DNA of 64,000 bases from Polynucleobacter nymphae (GCF_018882155.1 NZ_JACVPA010000001.1:1178001-1242000); one strand, 5' to 3'. Shown: positions 1-12,157, numbered from the stretch's first letter. Notes: a model not told the origin generated them from the letters alone. Translations and numbers: made by a program.

Positions 1-237
1 GTTGGGCCTGTTTGTGAGTCTGGAGATTGGTTAGGAAGAGATCGTAATCTTGCTGTGGAGGAAGGCGATCTTCTAGCAATTCTTTCAACTGGCGCTTATG
101 GTTTTGTCATGGCCTCTAACTACAATACTCGCCCCAAACCAGCTGAAATTATGGTTGATGGAAAAAATGCTTACGTCATTCGTGCACGTGAAAAAATATC
201 TGACCTATTTATAAGTGAAACTGTTTTGCCAAAGTAG
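1..237 (+). CDS. lysA: Diaminopimelate decarboxylase, C-terminal end (partial)
   Basis: The open frame runs in from the left window edge and ends at TAG 235-237, giving the last 78 residues. It contains the CESGD motif (residues 5-9 of the visible part) and the [19 protein letters not shown] stretch, both typical of the C-terminal beta-barrel of the PLP-dependent enzyme that converts meso-diaminopimelate to lysine and CO2. In the family the CESGD cysteine lies at the active site of the partner subunit. The PLP lysine and the N-terminal barrel lie outside the window. A bidirectional-looking terminator follows directly. Identification is by motif memory and is strong. Confidence 0.93.
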   Translation, partial: VGPVCESGDWLGRDRNLAVEEGDLLAILSTGAYGFVMASNYNTRPKPAEIMVDGKNAYVIRAREKISDLFISETVLPK

Positions 238-258
238 CTTTCTAAAACATACTGTAAA

Positions 259-289
259 TAAAAACCCCGCTACATGAGCGGGGTTTTTA
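259..289. terminator. Intrinsic terminator between lysA and cytochrome c4
   Basis: A GC-rich stem (AAACCCCGCT paired with AGCGGGGTTT, loop ACATG) is flanked by an A-run on the left and a T-run on the right. It can therefore end transcription from both convergent genes, lysA (+) and the cytochrome gene (-). Confidence 0.9.
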
Positions 290-310
290 TTTGAAGCTCA
301 GAATAATTTC

Positions 311-1036
311 TTAATGCAAACCTGCCATGTAATCAGCAACTGCTTTCATTTCTTGATCAGAAAGCTTAGTAGCAATCGTAGTCATTTGAATGCTATTTTT
401 ACGAACGCCTTCACGGAATGCAAGTAGCTGTGCATTGGTGTAATCAGCCCATTGACCACCTAAGAGTGGATATTGAGCAGGAATGCCAGCACCTGTTGGA
501 CTATGGCAAGCAGCGCAGGCTGGAATGCCCTTCGCCGCAATACCGCCGCGGTAAATACTTTGACCCAACTCAATGGTTTCTTTGTTTTGAGCAACGCCTT
601 GCGAAAGGGCTTGCTTACCTAAGTATGCAGATATGTTTTGCATATCTTGCTCAGTCAAAGCTGCAGACATGCCCATCATGATTGGGTTAGCACGAGTGCC
701 CTCTTTGAAATTTTTCAATTGCTTGTTCGTGTATGCAGCATGTTGCGCAGATAACTTAGGCCATGTACTAACAGCGCTTTGACCTTTAGGGCCATGGCAA
801 GTAATACAAGCTACAACGCCGCGGGAAGTATCGCCGCCGTTATAAAGAGATTCACCAGCAGCAACATCAACCTTTGGTTTGCCTGGCACTGTAGCCTTCG
901 CTACAGCTTCAGGAGCCATCGGAGCGGCATCGGCAGCCATAGCAGCCCCAGAAATGCCGATCAGAGTGAAAATAGAGAGAACTGCGAAACCAGCTCGTAA
1001 GCTAGTTAATTTGGAGATTTTGGGGCTTTGACGCAT
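311..1036 (-). CDS. Diheme cytochrome c4-type protein, periplasmic
   Basis: 241 residues with an N-terminal hydrophobic signal segment (about residues 14-34, probable cleavage after the AMAA region). There are two c-type heme motifs, CITCH at 77-81 and CAACH at 174-178. Each half has a downstream methionine-bearing segment (NPIMMGM around 118-123, SIQMTT around 215-220) that could supply the sixth heme ligand. The internal duplication and length match cytochrome c4, a periplasmic electron carrier feeding terminal oxidases. It is divergent from engB, with a 115-bp spacer that must hold both promoters, though I see no convincing -35/-10 pair. Which oxidase it serves cannot be told from here. 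Confidence 0.88.
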   Translation of the reverse strand: MRQSPKISKLTSLRAGFAVLSIFTLIGISGAAMAADAAPMAPEAVAKATVPGKPKVDVAAGESLYNGGDTSRGVVACITCHGPKGQSAVSTWPKLSAQHAAYTNKQLKNFKEGTRANPIMMGMSAALTEQDMQNISAYLGKQALSQGVAQNKETIELGQSIYRGGIAAKGIPACAACHSPTGAGIPAQYPLLGGQWADYTNAQLLAFREGVRKNSIQMTTIATKLSDQEMKAVADYMAGLH

Positions 1037-1151
1037 TATGTTTACCTTGGCAAAAATTCCTAAAAGTGTTTGGGCCCTGTATTTACAATCCTTTTACCCA
1101 ACACCGTGAGATATTTCATGATTTTGCGTGATTTTACAATAGCTTCAGGAC

Positions 1152-2820
<1,669 letters not shown>

Positions 2821-2829
2821 GTCGATAAG

Positions 2830-4509
2830 CTATTTACCTTGAGAAGCTTTTTTTAAGCGCTCAATGAAACGTTGAGGTGGCATATAACCAATCACGCGTT
2901 GATCTGCCTGCTCTTGCGAATCAAGATTGAAAATCAAAATGCCTGGTGGGCCATATAAACCAAAGCGCTTCAGCAATGCTTGATTATCAGGACTATTCGT
3001 AGTCACATCCGCTTGCAGCAAAACAAATTGCTTTAATGCTTGACTCACTTCTGCGTTGGCAAAAGTATTGATCTCCATCTCTTTACAGCTGATACACCAA
3101 TCTGCATAAAAATCGAGTAAGACTAATTTTTGATCGCGCTTTGCTTGGCTAAGCTGTGCATCAAGCTCCGCTGGCGAATGAATCACCACAAAAGACAAAT
3201 CACCAACTGGATGAATAGTTTGTCCATTCATGATTTTTACGGGCCCGCTTGCATCATTCTGGCCAAGCAAAGGAGATGCAATCCAGGCTGCAGTCGCTAC
3301 GAGCAAAACACCCAAGGTACGCTGTAACCAGACCATCCAAATGCCGGTAGATGGAATCAAAATACGTGCCTCAATGGCAATAAAGAGGAGCGGCAAACCC
3401 ATGCCTAAAGCCATAACAAAAAGTAATCCGGCCCCTAAAGACATAGAGCCAGTTTGGGCAATAAATGCCAATACGCCTGCTAAGGGGGCAGTAATACAGG
3501 GGCTTGCTACTAAGGTTGAGATACCGCCCAAAGCAAAGGCGCCAAACACGCTACCACCCTTCTGGCGACCTGCTAGACGATCAACCTGCTGATGCCATGA
3601 ATTTGGCAAACGAAGCTCATACAGCCCAAATAAACTCCCTGAGAGGGCTAGTAGCAATAAGGCAAAGGCAGCCAGTGCAACTGGGCTTTGCAGCGCCCTT
3701 TGTACACTACCACCCAGAGCTGCCATCAAGGTTCCAGCCAAGGCATATACCAAGGCCATGCCTAAAACATAAGAGAGTGCTAATAAGCTGGCGCGCCCCT
3801 TAGAAATCGTTTTGCCGCCTTGGGAACCAAAGATCACACTAGAAAGAATTGGAAGCATCGGCAACACACAAGGCGTAAATGCCAACGCAAGACCTAAAAC
3901 AAAGAAAGCTAAGAACAAATAAGCAGTAAAAGTATTCGCTAAAAAGCGACCAATAGCATTAACGTCATCTCGTTCACGCCATAAATCAGCCAGACTAAAT
4001 TCGGTTTTGGGCTGGCCTGTAACATTTTGTAATCCTTCAAGTTCTTCTGGGATCGGCGCTGCTTTAACGCCGGGCCCTGCCAGCAAAAACTTTAGGGTCG
4101 TGGGCGGATAACAAATGCCAGCTTCTGCACATCCTTGAAGACTGACTTGGGCGTAAATAGGTTTTCCAAGTACAGGTTTGATGTCCAATAAAACCATCAA
4201 GGGCTGCTTATAAACCTGTAGTTTTTTCTGGAAAGTCTCATCAAACTTTTCAATGCCATTAGGTAATGCAGGCCTTACATTAATTAGCTTTCCAGGCTCA
4301 ATACCAATCGCAAAATGAAGAGATTCCCGATAGATGTAATACCCCTTAGCAGGAATAAATTCAACCTCAAGCTGCTTAGAATTTTCTAACCAAGTAGCCT
4401 CTACGCGGAAAGCTTTTTCTGGTGGCAAAAAATCTGGCGCTGCAAATACTTGCGCCGATAAGAGCAGTAGTAGCCCAAAAATCTTTCCCAGAAAAAAATT
4501 GAATTTCAT
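2830..4509 (-). CDS. dsbD: Thiol:disulfide interchange protein DsbD
   Basis: 559 residues, close to the E. coli length. Passes reducing power from cytoplasmic thioredoxin across the inner membrane to periplasmic partners such as DsbC and cytochrome c maturation proteins. All three parts are present: a signal peptide and N-terminal periplasmic domain with a Cys pair (LQGCAEAGICYPP), a multi-pass membrane core with the Cys-containing segments FTPCVLP and SPCITAP, and a C-terminal thioredoxin-like domain with WCISCK (C472/C475). The start codon overlaps the cutA stop as ATGA, so translation is probably coupled to cutA. No obvious terminator separates it from convergent hemB. Confidence 0.95.
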   Translation of the reverse strand: MKFNFFLGKIFGLLLLLSAQVFAAPDFLPPEKAFRVEATWLENSKQLEVEFIPAKGYYIYRESLHFAIGIEPGKLINVRPALPNGIEKFDETFQKKLQVYKQPLMVLLDIKPVLGKPIYAQVSLQGCAEAGICYPPTTLKFLLAGPGVKAAPIPEELEGLQNVTGQPKTEFSLADLWRERDDVNAIGRFLANTFTAYLFLAFFVLGLALAFTPCVLPMLPILSSVIFGSQGGKTISKGRASLLALSYVLGMALVYALAGTLMAALGGSVQRALQSPVALAAFALLLLALSGSLFGLYELRLPNSWHQQVDRLAGRQKGGSVFGAFALGGISTLVASPCITAPLAGVLAFIAQTGSMSLGAGLLFVMALGMGLPLLFIAIEARILIPSTGIWMVWLQRTLGVLLVATAAWIASPLLGQNDASGPVKIMNGQTIHPVGDLSFVVIHSPAELDAQLSQAKRDQKLVLLDFYADWCISCKEMEINTFANAEVSQALKQFVLLQADVTTNSPDNQALLKRFGLYGPPGILIFNLDSQEQADQRVIGYMPPQRFIERLKKASQGK

Positions 4510-4868
4510 GTCTTTGAATATACCTCCGAGCTAACCCACTGTGCATATTGCTGCTCGTATTGTTCAGGTGAAAAAGCCAAAATCTCCGGAAGATCATAAG
4601 GATGGCTTTCTTTTATGAATGCGCAGATCTCTTCCCATTGGTGGGACATCGTTTTTGCAGACAAGAGAATCTCTTGCTCCTCGCAAACCTTCCCTTCCCA
4701 GCGATAGACCGAATAAATCCCTTCATTAATCTGAATACAGGCCGCAAGATGTGCCTCAACCAGAGCTTTAGCTAAGGCTGTAGCAGTCTCCATATTCGGC
4801 AAACTAGTAACAACCACTAGAAGCTTATTGGGATTGGCTAATGGGCTCACTAAGGGGTTTTGAGGCAT
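4506..4868 (-). CDS. cutA: Divalent-cation tolerance protein CutA
   Basis: 120-residue small protein with the CutA1 fold signature: N-terminal LLVVVTSLPNMETA, then HLAACIQINEGIYSVYRWEGKV and the ESHPYDLPEI motif near residue 90. CutA forms stable trimers and has been linked to copper tolerance, but its biochemical role remains unsettled. The first ~12 residues precede the conserved strand, so a slightly later start is possible. Upstream partner of dsbD (ATGA overlap), an association known in other proteobacteria and consistent with thiol or metal homeostasis. Confidence 0.93.
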   Translation of the reverse strand: MPQNPLVSPLANPNKLLVVVTSLPNMETATALAKALVEAHLAACIQINEGIYSVYRWEGKVCEEQEILLSAKTMSHQWEEICAFIKESHPYDLPEILAFSPEQYEQQYAQWVSSEVYSKT

Positions 4869-4892
4869 ACCGTATTTATAAACCTATAAATG

Positions 4893-4920
4893 AAAAAAGC
4901 CAGACCGAAGCCTGGCTTTT
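4893..4920 (-). terminator. Intrinsic terminator of the alpha (rplQ) operon
   Basis: Read on the - strand, a GCCAGGC/GTCTGGC stem is capped by a TTCG tetraloop and followed by a T-run. It sits just after the rplQ stop and before cutA, ending the 38-kb ribosomal block. Confidence 0.88.
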
Positions 4921-4935
4921 GAATAGTTTCGAGAC

Positions 4936-5331
4936 TTAAGCCTCTTCAACTACTGCTGCTGTTTCATCAACTTCTGGACGATCAAGCAACTCAACCAATG
5001 CCATTGGCGCATTATCGCCATGACGGAAGCCAAACTTCAAAATTCGAAGGTAGCCGCCTGGACGTGTTGCATAGCGTGGACCAAGCTCTGTGAAGAGTTT
5101 AGCAACGATATCGCGATCACGTGTGCGATTAAATGCCAAGCGACGGTTTGCCAAGTTATCTTTTTTACCTAAAGTAATTAAAGGCTCAACAACCATGCGC
5201 AATTCTTTTGCTTTTGGCAAAGTGGTTTTAATCACTTCGTGCTCCAAAAGAGAATTGGACATATTGCGCAGCATCGCCAAGCGATGTGAGGATGTTCTGT
5301 TTAGTTTGCGTAAGCCGTTTCCGTGACGCAT
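4936..5331 (-). CDS. rplQ: 50S ribosomal protein L17
   Basis: 131 residues beginning [23 protein letters not shown], the highly conserved L17 N-terminus. The body holds [11 protein letters not shown]-like ([14 protein letters not shown]) and TRPGGYLRI segments, and the tail is acidic ([10 protein letters not shown]), common in betaproteobacteria. Large-subunit component. Last gene of the alpha operon, 16 bp downstream of rpoA and followed by the operon terminator. Confidence 0.97.
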   Translation of the reverse strand: MRHGNGLRKLNRTSSHRLAMLRNMSNSLLEHEVIKTTLPKAKELRMVVEPLITLGKKDNLANRRLAFNRTRDRDIVAKLFTELGPRYATRPGGYLRILKFGFRHGDNAPMALVELLDRPEVDETAAVVEEA

Positions 5332-5347
5332 GATGCTTCCTTTCTAA

Positions 5348-6328
5348 TTATTTCTCGAGGTTAGCTGGAGGCCAGCTTTCGAGTTTCATGCCAAGACTTA
5401 AGCCACGAGCAGCCAATACGTCTTTAATTTCGTTCAAAGACTTACGACCCAAATTAGGCGTCTTCAACAATTCATTCTCTGTACGTTGAATCAAGTCACC
5501 GATGTAGTAAATGTTCTCAGCCTTCAAGCAGTTTGCAGAGCGAACTGTGAGCTCGAGGTCATCAACTGGACGCATCAACATTGGATCAACCATTGAAGAA
5601 CGGCTTGGTGCAAGATCACCAGAAACTTCGCTGCTCTCAAGAGCTGCGAACACAACCAACTGATCAACCAAGATGCTAGCCGCTTGACGAATTGCTTCTT
5701 CAGGAGACAGCACACCGTTTGTTTCGATAGTCATTACGAGACGATCGAGGTCGGTACGTTGCTCAACACGAGCAGATTCAACAGCATAGCTAACACGGCT
5801 TACTGGGCTAAACGAGGCATCCAACACGATACGGCCAATAATCTTGGTAGTCTCATCGTTGTATTGACGCACGTTACCAGGTACATAGCCACGACCTTTT
5901 TCAACCTTGATCTGCATATCTAGCTTACCGCCAGCGGATAGGTGAGCAATTACGTGATCAGGATTCATGATTTCTACATCATGCGGAAGATCGATATCTT
6001 TTGCTGTAACGACGCCTGGGCCTTCTTTACGTAAATTGATAGTGACTTCATCGCGGGACTGCAACTTAAAGACGATACCTTTGAGGTTCAACAAGAGATT
6101 TACTACGTCCTCTTGAACTCCGTCCAAAGTGGAGTATTCATGAACAACACCTGCAATTGCTACTTCAGTTGGAGCATAACCAACCATCGAGGACAGAAGT
6201 ACACGACGTAATGCATTTCCGAGTGTGTGGCCATAGCCACGCTCGAACGGCTCCATAACAACCTTAGCTTGGTTGGTGGTAAGCGCTTCAACAGAAATAA
6301 TTTTTGGCTTGAGCAAATTTGTTTGCAT
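5348..6328 (-). CDS. rpoA: RNA polymerase alpha subunit
   Basis: 326 residues. The N-terminal assembly domain contains the [20 protein letters not shown] motif. The C-terminal domain (from about residue 245) contains [11 protein letters not shown] and [14 protein letters not shown], the helices that bind UP-element DNA and activators. Two copies scaffold the polymerase core. Placed between rpsD and rplQ in the usual alpha-operon order, with short spacers suggesting cotranscription. Confidence 0.98.
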   Translation of the reverse strand: MQTNLLKPKIISVEALTTNQAKVVMEPFERGYGHTLGNALRRVLLSSMVGYAPTEVAIAGVVHEYSTLDGVQEDVVNLLLNLKGIVFKLQSRDEVTINLRKEGPGVVTAKDIDLPHDVEIMNPDHVIAHLSAGGKLDMQIKVEKGRGYVPGNVRQYNDETTKIIGRIVLDASFSPVSRVSYAVESARVEQRTDLDRLVMTIETNGVLSPEEAIRQAASILVDQLVVFAALESSEVSGDLAPSRSSMVDPMLMRPVDDLELTVRSANCLKAENIYYIGDLIQRTENELLKTPNLGRKSLNEIKDVLAARGLSLGMKLESWPPANLEK

Positions 6329-6351
6329 ATTTTTTCCTTGATAGTGCCTAA

Positions 6352-6975
6352 TTAGCGTGAATACAATTCAACGATCAAACTTTCATTAATTTCACCGCTG
6401 ATTTCTTCGCGGTCAGGCACCTGCTTGAATGTTCCTTCCAGCTTTCCTGCATCAACTGAAACCCAGCTGATAGCAGTCATTTGCTGAACCAAGTTGAGTG
6501 ATTCTGTAATACGTGTTTGCTTCTTCGCTTTTTCACGAATAGCAACCACATCACCAGGTTTAACCTGAATAGATGGAATATTCACTGGGCTACCATTGAG
6601 CAAAATTGCACAATGAGAAACCAACTGACGTGCTTCTGCGCGGGTTGAACCGAAACCCATGCGATAAACCACGTTGTCGAGGCGTGACTCAAGCAACTGG
6701 AGCAATGTTTCACCAGTGTTGCCCTTACGACGCTCTGCTTCTGCGAAGTAACGACGGAATTGGCGCTCTAATATGCCGTAGATACGTTTAACCTTTTGCT
6801 TTTCACGCAATTGATTACCGTAATCTGATGTTCTTGAGCCAGATGTACGACCATGTTGACCAGGCTTAGTATCTAACTTGCACTTGTCTGACAGGGCGCG
6901 ACGTGCGCTCTTTAAAAATAAGTCGGTACCTTCCCGACGTGCTAATTTGGCCTTAGGCCCTAAGTAACGTGCCAC
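6352..6975 (-). CDS. rpsD: 30S ribosomal protein S4
   Basis: 207 residues when started at GTG 6975 ([19 protein letters not shown]). This start is chosen because family members begin with MARYxGPK and an AGGA ribosome site lies about 7 nt upstream; the longer frame to 7023 adds 16 residues with no family counterpart. The S4 RNA-binding domain is visible in [24 protein letters not shown]. Primary 16S rRNA binder. In E. coli S4 represses the alpha operon; whether that happens here cannot be read from the sequence. Confidence 0.95.
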   Translation of the reverse strand: MARYLGPKAKLARREGTDLFLKSARRALSDKCKLDTKPGQHGRTSGSRTSDYGNQLREKQKVKRIYGILERQFRRYFAEAERRKGNTGETLLQLLESRLDNVVYRMGFGSTRAEARQLVSHCAILLNGSPVNIPSIQVKPGDVVAIREKAKKQTRITESLNLVQQMTAISWVSVDAGKLEGTFKQVPDREEISGEINESLIVELYSR

Positions 6976-7090
6976 GATGCTTTCCTTTCTTTGCCGCAGT
7001 CTTGCGACCGGCGGTGAGTTCACCCTTTAAATCAGATGAACAGTGGGCTTTTAATAAAAAATACTAAACTTTTACTACTAACTCCGCAGC

Positions 7091-7498
7091 TTAAATACGA
7101 CGACGCTTTGGAGGACGGCAACCATTATGTGGAACTGGAGTTACGTCTTGAATCTCAGTGATCTTGATGCCCAAAGAGTTCAAAGCGCGTACTGCTGATT
7201 CACGACCTGGGCCTGGACCCTTGATCTGAACTTCCAAGTTCTTGATACCGCATTCAACAGCAGCTTTACCAGCTACTTCTGCAGCTACCTGAGCAGCAAA
7301 AGGTGTTGATTTACGTGAGCCTTTGAAGCCCTGGCCGCCAGAAGTTGCCCATGAAAGTGCATTTCCTTGACGATCAGTGATCGTAATAATAGTGTTGTTA
7401 AAGGAAGCGTGAACGTGCGCGATACCGTCAGCAACGTTCTTCTTAACCTTCTTACGCGTACGCTGTGAAGCAGTAGAAGCGGATTGTTGTTTTGCCAT
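7091..7498 (-). CDS. rpsK: 30S ribosomal protein S11
   Basis: 135 residues with the S11 core ([38 protein letters not shown]-like) and the conserved C-terminus [18 protein letters not shown]. Forms part of the 30S platform with S18 and S21. Lies between rpsM (18 bp upstream) and rpsD (115-bp spacer once rpsD is started at its GTG). Confidence 0.97.
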   Translation of the reverse strand: MAKQQSASTASQRTRKKVKKNVADGIAHVHASFNNTIITITDRQGNALSWATSGGQGFKGSRKSTPFAAQVAAEVAGKAAVECGIKNLEVQIKGPGPGRESAVRALNSLGIKITEIQDVTPVPHNGCRPPKRRRI

Positions 7499-7516
7499 GT
7501 CAATAAACTTTCTTGA

Positions 7517-7882
7517 TTATTTCTTCAGTTGCACGCCAGACTTACGTGGGCCCTTGCGGGTACGCGCATTAGTCTTAGTACGTTGTCCACGCACAGGCAG
7601 ACCCTTACGATGGCGTACGCCACGATAGCAACCTAAGTCCATCAAACGCTTGATGCTCATAGTTACTTCACGACGAAGGTCACCTTCGGTAATGAACTTA
7701 CCTACTTCATCACGCAACTTTTCCAAGTCAGCGTCAGTAAGATCTTTGATTTTTTTGGAGATAGCAACACCTGTGGTTTGGCAAATTTTGCGAGCACGAG
7801 TTGTGCCAATGCCAAAAATTGCTGTCAAACCAATGACAGTGTGTTGATGATTTGGGATATTTACCCCAGCGATACGTGCCAT
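7517..7882 (-). CDS. rpsM: 30S ribosomal protein S13
   Basis: 121 residues starting [14 protein letters not shown] with the IGxxRA(R) and [17 protein letters not shown] signatures and a basic C-terminal tail. Head protein contacting the 50S subunit and P-site tRNA. First gene of the alpha operon, directly after rpmJ. Confidence 0.97.
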   Translation of the reverse strand: MARIAGVNIPNHQHTVIGLTAIFGIGTTRARKICQTTGVAISKKIKDLTDADLEKLRDEVGKFITEGDLRREVTMSIKRLMDLGCYRGVRHRKGLPVRGQRTKTNARTRKGPRKSGVQLKK

Positions 7883-7906
7883 GAGATTTCCTCTTAATTA
7901 ACCAGA

Positions 7907-8023
7907 TCAGCCTTGACGCTGCTTATGACGTGCATCTGAAGAACAGATCACACGCACAACGCGTTTGCGCTTAATGATCTTGCAATTTCTGCAAATACAC
8001 TTAACGGATGCTAAAACTTTCAT
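7907..8023 (-). CDS. rpmJ: 50S ribosomal protein L36 (zinc-type)
   Basis: A 38-codon gene: start ATG 8021-8023, stop TGA 7907-7909. The product begins [20 protein letters not shown] and continues with a basic segment to HKQRQG. The CxxC pair (C11/C14) with C27 and H33 forms the zinc-binding C+ version of L36, and the length equals that of the E. coli protein. It lies between infA and rpsM, its standard position in betaproteobacteria, and an AGGTGAG-like ribosome site precedes the start. Confidence 0.95.
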   Translation of the reverse strand: MKVLASVKCICRNCKIIKRKRVVRVICSSDARHKQRQG

Positions 8024-8057
8024 AACTCACCTCTTAAAAATAGGTACTACTGAATCT

Positions 8058-8276
8058 TTACTTCGCCCGGAATATGATTCTGGCGCGCGTCAGGTCGTAA
8101 GGAGTCATCTCCACCGTTACCTTATCTCCCGGCAAAATACGGATGTAATGCATCCGCATCTTTCCGGAAATGTGCCCTAGAACCACATGTCCGTTTTCCA
8201 GCTTCACGCGAAACATCGCGTTCGGCAAATTCTCAACAATCTCTCCCGCCATCTGAATTACATCGTCCTTAGACAT
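8058..8276 (-). CDS. infA: Translation initiation factor IF-1
   Basis: 72 residues forming one S1/OB-fold domain ([25 protein letters not shown] ... [23 protein letters not shown]), exactly the family length. Binds the 30S A site during initiation. Only 4 bp separate it from secY, so it is cotranscribed within the spc operon. The secY-infA-rpmJ order is typical of Burkholderiales rather than of enteric bacteria. Confidence 0.97.
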   Translation of the reverse strand: MSKDDVIQMAGEIVENLPNAMFRVKLENGHVVLGHISGKMRMHYIRILPGDKVTVEMTPYDLTRARIIFRAK

Positions 8277-8280
8277 TCAG

Positions 8281-9618
8281 TTAGGCGCCCATATTAAAGT
8301 TGGCTTTTTTCATCAAAGAGCCATACTGCTGTTGCATCACGAATGACTGAACCTGAGCCATGAAATCCATTGCAACAACAACAATAATCAACAGCGAAGT
8401 ACCGCCGAAATAAAACGGCACGTTGTACTTCAATACTAAAAATTCTGGTAACAGACACACTAAAACCATGTAAATCGCACCGGCTAATGTCAAGCGCACC
8501 AAGATCTTATCGATATAACGTGCTGTTTGATCGCCTGGGCGAATGCCTGGAACAAATGCGCCGCTCTTCTTAAGGTTCTCAGCAGTATCACGGCTGTTAA
8601 ATACCAAAGCGGTATAGAAGAAACAGAAGAAGATAATCGCTGCTGCATACAGAATGGTGTACACAGGCTGACCTGGAGCCAAAGTAGCCGCCAAATCCTT
8701 AATAATTCTGCTAAACATATTATTCGTTTCGCCTGATGTGAACCAGCCAGCAATGGTTGCAGGGAACAAAATAATTGAAGAAGCAAAAATGGGAGGAATA
8801 ACACCTGCCATGTTTAACTTCAATGGGAAGTAAGAGGACTGGCCGCCATAGATCTTGTTGCCAACTTGACGCTTAGCGTAATTTACTAAGATACGGCGCT
8901 GACCGCGCTCTACAAATACTACGAAATAGGTTACCGCTACGCAAATCACAACGATGAGCAAGGCAGAAATAATATTCATTGAGCCAGTGCGAACTAACTC
9001 CAACAAGCTAGCTAATGCGTTTGGCAAACCAGAAACAATGCCACCAAAAATAATGATAGAAATGCCATTGCCAAGACCACGCTCAGTAATTTGCTCGCCA
9101 AGCCACATCAGAAACATCGTGCCAGTTACCAAAGTCACTACGGTATTGAGCTCAAACATTAAACCTGGATTAACTACTAGGCCTGGCTGAGCTTGTAAAG
9201 CAACTGAAATTCCTAAAGCCTGGAAAGTAGCCAACAGAACAGTGCCATAACGGGTGTACTGAGTAATCTTACGTTGACCAGCTTGGCCCTCTTTTTTTAA
9301 TGCCTCTAAAGATGGAACAACAATAGTCATTAACTGCATGATGATCGATGCAGAGATGTAAGGCATGATTCCCAAAGCAAAAACTGTGAAGCGTGATAAT
9401 GCGCCGCCTGAGAACAAGTTAAACATTCCCAAGATACCGTCTTTTTGACCTGCAAATAACTGAGCCAATTGGTCTGGATCAATACCAGGAACTGGAATAT
9501 GAGCACCCAAACGGAACACGAGCAAAGCCAACACCAAGAAAATCAAGCGTTGGCGTAATTCGCCAAACTTGCCTCCTGCTGATGCAGTGCCTGCGTTATT
9601 GGTAGGTGCTAATGCCAT
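8281..9618 (-). CDS. secY: Protein translocase subunit SecY
   Basis: 445-residue polytopic membrane protein with about ten hydrophobic segments. Family motifs include [13 protein letters not shown] near residue 35, [28 protein letters not shown], and the cytoplasmic loop motif [19 protein letters not shown]. Forms the protein-conducting channel with SecE (36.0 kb) and SecG. The last membrane span and the short C-terminal cytoplasmic tail are complete. Located at its conserved place after rplO. Confidence 0.97.
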   Translation of the reverse strand: MALAPTNNAGTASAGGKFGELRQRLIFLVLALLVFRLGAHIPVPGIDPDQLAQLFAGQKDGILGMFNLFSGGALSRFTVFALGIMPYISASIIMQLMTIVVPSLEALKKEGQAGQRKITQYTRYGTVLLATFQALGISVALQAQPGLVVNPGLMFELNTVVTLVTGTMFLMWLGEQITERGLGNGISIIIFGGIVSGLPNALASLLELVRTGSMNIISALLIVVICVAVTYFVVFVERGQRRILVNYAKRQVGNKIYGGQSSYFPLKLNMAGVIPPIFASSIILFPATIAGWFTSGETNNMFSRIIKDLAATLAPGQPVYTILYAAAIIFFCFFYTALVFNSRDTAENLKKSGAFVPGIRPGDQTARYIDKILVRLTLAGAIYMVLVCLLPEFLVLKYNVPFYFGGTSLLIIVVVAMDFMAQVQSFVMQQQYGSLMKKANFNMGA

Positions 9619-9635
9619 ATTAAATAAAAGACCTA

Positions 9636-10076
9636 TTAAGCTGCTTCAACCAGTTTGCCGCCAGCTGCTTCGATAGCTGCTTTAGCGCCGGCAGTAGCTG
9701 TAACACCCTTGAGGGTTACAGCAATCTTGAGTTCACCAGTTTTAACAACCTTAACGGCATTGATTTGCTCACCAGCAAAACCGTGCGCCTTCAAAACTAA
9801 TAGGTCTACTTCTGGCAAATTAATTTTTGCTAAGTCGTTCAAAGTGATTTGACCAACGTGACGACGCGTCAAAGAAACGAAACCGCGTTTTGGTAAACGA
9901 CGATACATCGGCATTTGACCGCCTTCGAATCCAACCTTGTGGAAGCCACCGGAACGGGATTTTTGACCTTTGTGACCACGGCCAGCAGTTTTACCAAGAC
10001 CAGAACCAATACCGCGACCAACGCGACGACGGTTTTTCTTGGAGCCCTCTGCGGGTTTGAGTGTATTAAGTTGCAT
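9636..10076 (-). CDS. rplO: 50S ribosomal protein L15
   Basis: 146 residues with the glycine/basic-rich N-terminal extension ([22 protein letters not shown], then [14 protein letters not shown]) and the globular L15 C-terminal half. A late-assembly large-subunit protein that threads into 23S rRNA. Lies 24 bp after rpmD and 17 bp before secY. Confidence 0.97.
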   Translation of the reverse strand: MQLNTLKPAEGSKKNRRRVGRGIGSGLGKTAGRGHKGQKSRSGGFHKVGFEGGQMPMYRRLPKRGFVSLTRRHVGQITLNDLAKINLPEVDLLVLKAHGFAGEQINAVKVVKTGELKIAVTLKGVTATAGAKAAIEAAGGKLVEAA

Positions 10077-10100
10077 ATTATTCGCCTATTTACTTGCTAG

Positions 10101-10289
10101 TTAGCTAACAACTTTAACTAGATAAGAAACTTTATTAATCATGCCGCGGACAGCTGGAGTGTCTTCCAATTCAGAAACTGAATTGATACGACGAAGGCCT
10201 AAGCCGCGTACAGTTGCACGATGACTTTCGCGTGTGCCGATCAAACTGCGTACTAATTGCAGTTTGACTTTGGAGTTAGATTTTGTCAT
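10101..10289 (-). CDS. rpmD: 50S ribosomal protein L30
   Basis: 62 residues, the usual length of bacterial L30, with the [12 protein letters not shown] beginning and the [27 protein letters not shown] signature. Small large-subunit protein. Sits between rpsE and rplO in the standard spc order. Confidence 0.96.
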   Translation of the reverse strand: MTKSNSKVKLQLVRSLIGTRESHRATVRGLGLRRINSVSELEDTPAVRGMINKVSYLVKVVS

Positions 10290-10313
10290 TTGTAGATTCC
10301 TAATCTTTTAGTC

Positions 10314-10832
10314 TTAGCCGAGAATCTCTTCAACTGACTTGCCGCGCTTAGCAGCAATCTCAGCAGGAGTACTCATCTTGCTTAAACCATCAATCGTTGC
10401 GCGAACTAAGTTGTAAGGGTTTGTAGAGCCGAGAGACTTGGCTACAACGTTGGTTACACCCATGACGTCGAAAATCGCACGCATTGGGCCACCAGCAATA
10501 ATTCCAGTACCGTCTTTAGCTGGAGAAATCAAAACGCGTGATGCGCCATGTTGACCAGTAACAGTGTGCTGCAAAGTGCCCTTACGCAAGGAAACCTTAA
10601 TCATCTTACGACGCGCTTCGTCCATTGCCTTTTGAACAGCAACTGGAACTTCTTTTGATTTGCCTTTACCCATGCCGATGCGGCCATCGCCATCGCCAAC
10701 TACAGTGAGTGCGGCGAAGCCGAGAATACGACCACCCTTAACCACTTTAGTTACACGATTAACAGCGATCATCTTCTCGCGAAGACCATCATCACGCTCT
10801 TCGTTTTGCATCTTAGTTTGCATTTTTGCCAT
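10314..10832 (-). CDS. rpsE: 30S ribosomal protein S5
   Basis: 172 residues. The N-terminal double-stranded-RNA-binding fold is visible as [22 protein letters not shown] and [18 protein letters not shown], followed by the S5 C-terminal domain ([23 protein letters not shown]). It contributes to decoding accuracy and the mRNA entry helicase activity. The start [16 protein letters not shown] includes a short N-terminal extension, and internal methionines leave the exact start slightly open. Confidence 0.96.
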   Translation of the reverse strand: MAKMQTKMQNEERDDGLREKMIAVNRVTKVVKGGRILGFAALTVVGDGDGRIGMGKGKSKEVPVAVQKAMDEARRKMIKVSLRKGTLQHTVTGQHGASRVLISPAKDGTGIIAGGPMRAIFDVMGVTNVVAKSLGSTNPYNLVRATIDGLSKMSTPAEIAAKRGKSVEEILG

Positions 10833-10850
10833 GTTTTTTCCTAAACCCTA

Positions 10851-11204
10851 TTAGAACTTCAGGCCGGCTTCACGCGCAGCTTCAGCTAAGGCCTTAATAC
10901 GGCCGTGATAACGATGACCGGAACGATCAAAAGCAACATCAACAACGCCTGCCTTAACAGCACGCTCGGCAACTAACTTGCCAACTTGTTTTGCAGCTTC
11001 AGCGTTGCCGCCGTTTTTGATCGCTTGGCGCAAATCTTTTTCCATTGTTGAAGCAGCTGCTAGTACTTTGGTTCCGCATGGGCTATAAACCTGCGCAGAA
11101 ATATGTGAATTGCTACGGATAACTGTTAAGCGATTTGCCAATGCTTCGGCAATGCGAATACGAGTCTGCCGAGCACGTCTTTGTCTGGATTCGTCTTTAT
11201 TCAT
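10851..11204 (-). CDS. rplR: 50S ribosomal protein L18
   Basis: 117 residues, basic N-terminus, with the 5S-binding core ([17 protein letters not shown] ... [30 protein letters not shown]). Part of the 5S RNP of the large subunit with L5 and L25. Standard position between rplF and rpsE, 13 bp and 18 bp away. Confidence 0.97.
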   Translation of the reverse strand: MNKDESRQRRARQTRIRIAEALANRLTVIRSNSHISAQVYSPCGTKVLAAASTMEKDLRQAIKNGGNAEAAKQVGKLVAERAVKAGVVDVAFDRSGHRYHGRIKALAEAAREAGLKF

Positions 11205-11217
11205 TTTCTAATCTCGC

Positions 11218-11751
11218 TTACTTCTTCTTAGTTTCTTTTAGATGCACAACTTCGTCGACGTAGCGAACGCCTTTGCCTTTGTATGGTTCTGGTGAACGGT
11301 ATGCGCGAACTTCAGCTGCGACCTGGCCAACTTGCTGCTTGTTGAAGCCTTTAATAATGATTTCCGTTTGCGATGGAGTCTCAGCTTTTACACCCTTTGG
11401 TAGCGTGTAAATAATGTCGTGTGAGAAACCCAACTGCAACTTCAATGTTTCGCCTTGTGCAGCAGCACGGTAACCAACACCTACCAAGCTGAGCTTGCGC
11501 TCAAAGCCAGCAGTTACGCCAATAACCATGTTGTTAACCAAAGCACGTGCCGTACCTGACTGCGCACCAGCTTCTGGTGAGTCATTATTGACAACAACTG
11601 TCAATACGCCGTCTGCTTGTTTTAAACCAACTGAAGGGTGCAAGTTATGTGTCAAAGTGCCTAATGGGCCTTTGACAGTAATGTTTGCACCGTTGATGCT
11701 GATTTCAGCGCCCTTAGGAACTGTAATTGGTGATTTGCCTACGCGGGACAT
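11218..11751 (-). CDS. rplF: 50S ribosomal protein L6
   Basis: 177 residues with two homologous L6 folds, starting [17 protein letters not shown]. The C-terminal signature [24 protein letters not shown] lies next to the factor-binding center of the 50S subunit. Follows rpsH by 10 bp. Confidence 0.97.
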   Translation of the reverse strand: MSRVGKSPITVPKGAEISINGANITVKGPLGTLTHNLHPSVGLKQADGVLTVVVNNDSPEAGAQSGTARALVNNMVIGVTAGFERKLSLVGVGYRAAAQGETLKLQLGFSHDIIYTLPKGVKAETPSQTEIIIKGFNKQQVGQVAAEVRAYRSPEPYKGKGVRYVDEVVHLKETKKK

Positions 11752-11761
11752 ATTTCTCTCC

Positions 11762-12157
11762 TTAAGCTACGTAGCAAATAACTTCGCCGCCCACGCCTGT
11801 TGCACGTGCTTTACGGTCTGTCATTACGCCTTGAGGGGTTGAAATAATTGCAATGCCCAAGCCATTCATTACTTCTGGAATGTCATGGCGGCCTTTATAG
11901 ATACGCAGACTTGGTGTTGAAACACGGTCAATACGCTCAATAACAGGACGACCTGCATAGTATTTAAGATCAATATGGAGCACTGGCTTAGCTGCCTCAC
12001 CTTTGATTTCAAAACTTTCGATATAGCCTTCATCTTGCAACACTTTTGCGATGGCTACTTTAACTTTTGACGACGGCATCAAGACTACGGGCTTCTGCAC
12101 TGCTTGCGCATTGCGGATCCGGGTCAACATGTCGGCGATTGGATCGCTGATACTCAT
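11762..12157 (-). CDS. rpsH: 30S ribosomal protein S8
   Basis: 131 residues starting [18 protein letters not shown] with the C-terminal [26 protein letters not shown] signature. Primary binder of 16S helix 21. In E. coli S8 represses the spc operon by binding mRNA near rplE; I did not find a decisive S8 mimic here. Confidence 0.97.

Noticed and set aside
1037-1151. Promoter pair between cytochrome c4 and engB
   Set aside because: A TACAAT at 1134-1139 could be a -10 for engB, but no acceptable -35 lies at the right distance, so no promoter is called.
6352-7023. S4 start at 7023
   Set aside because: The extra residues are not S4-like; GTG 6975 with an AGGA ribosome site gives the conserved MARYLGPK.
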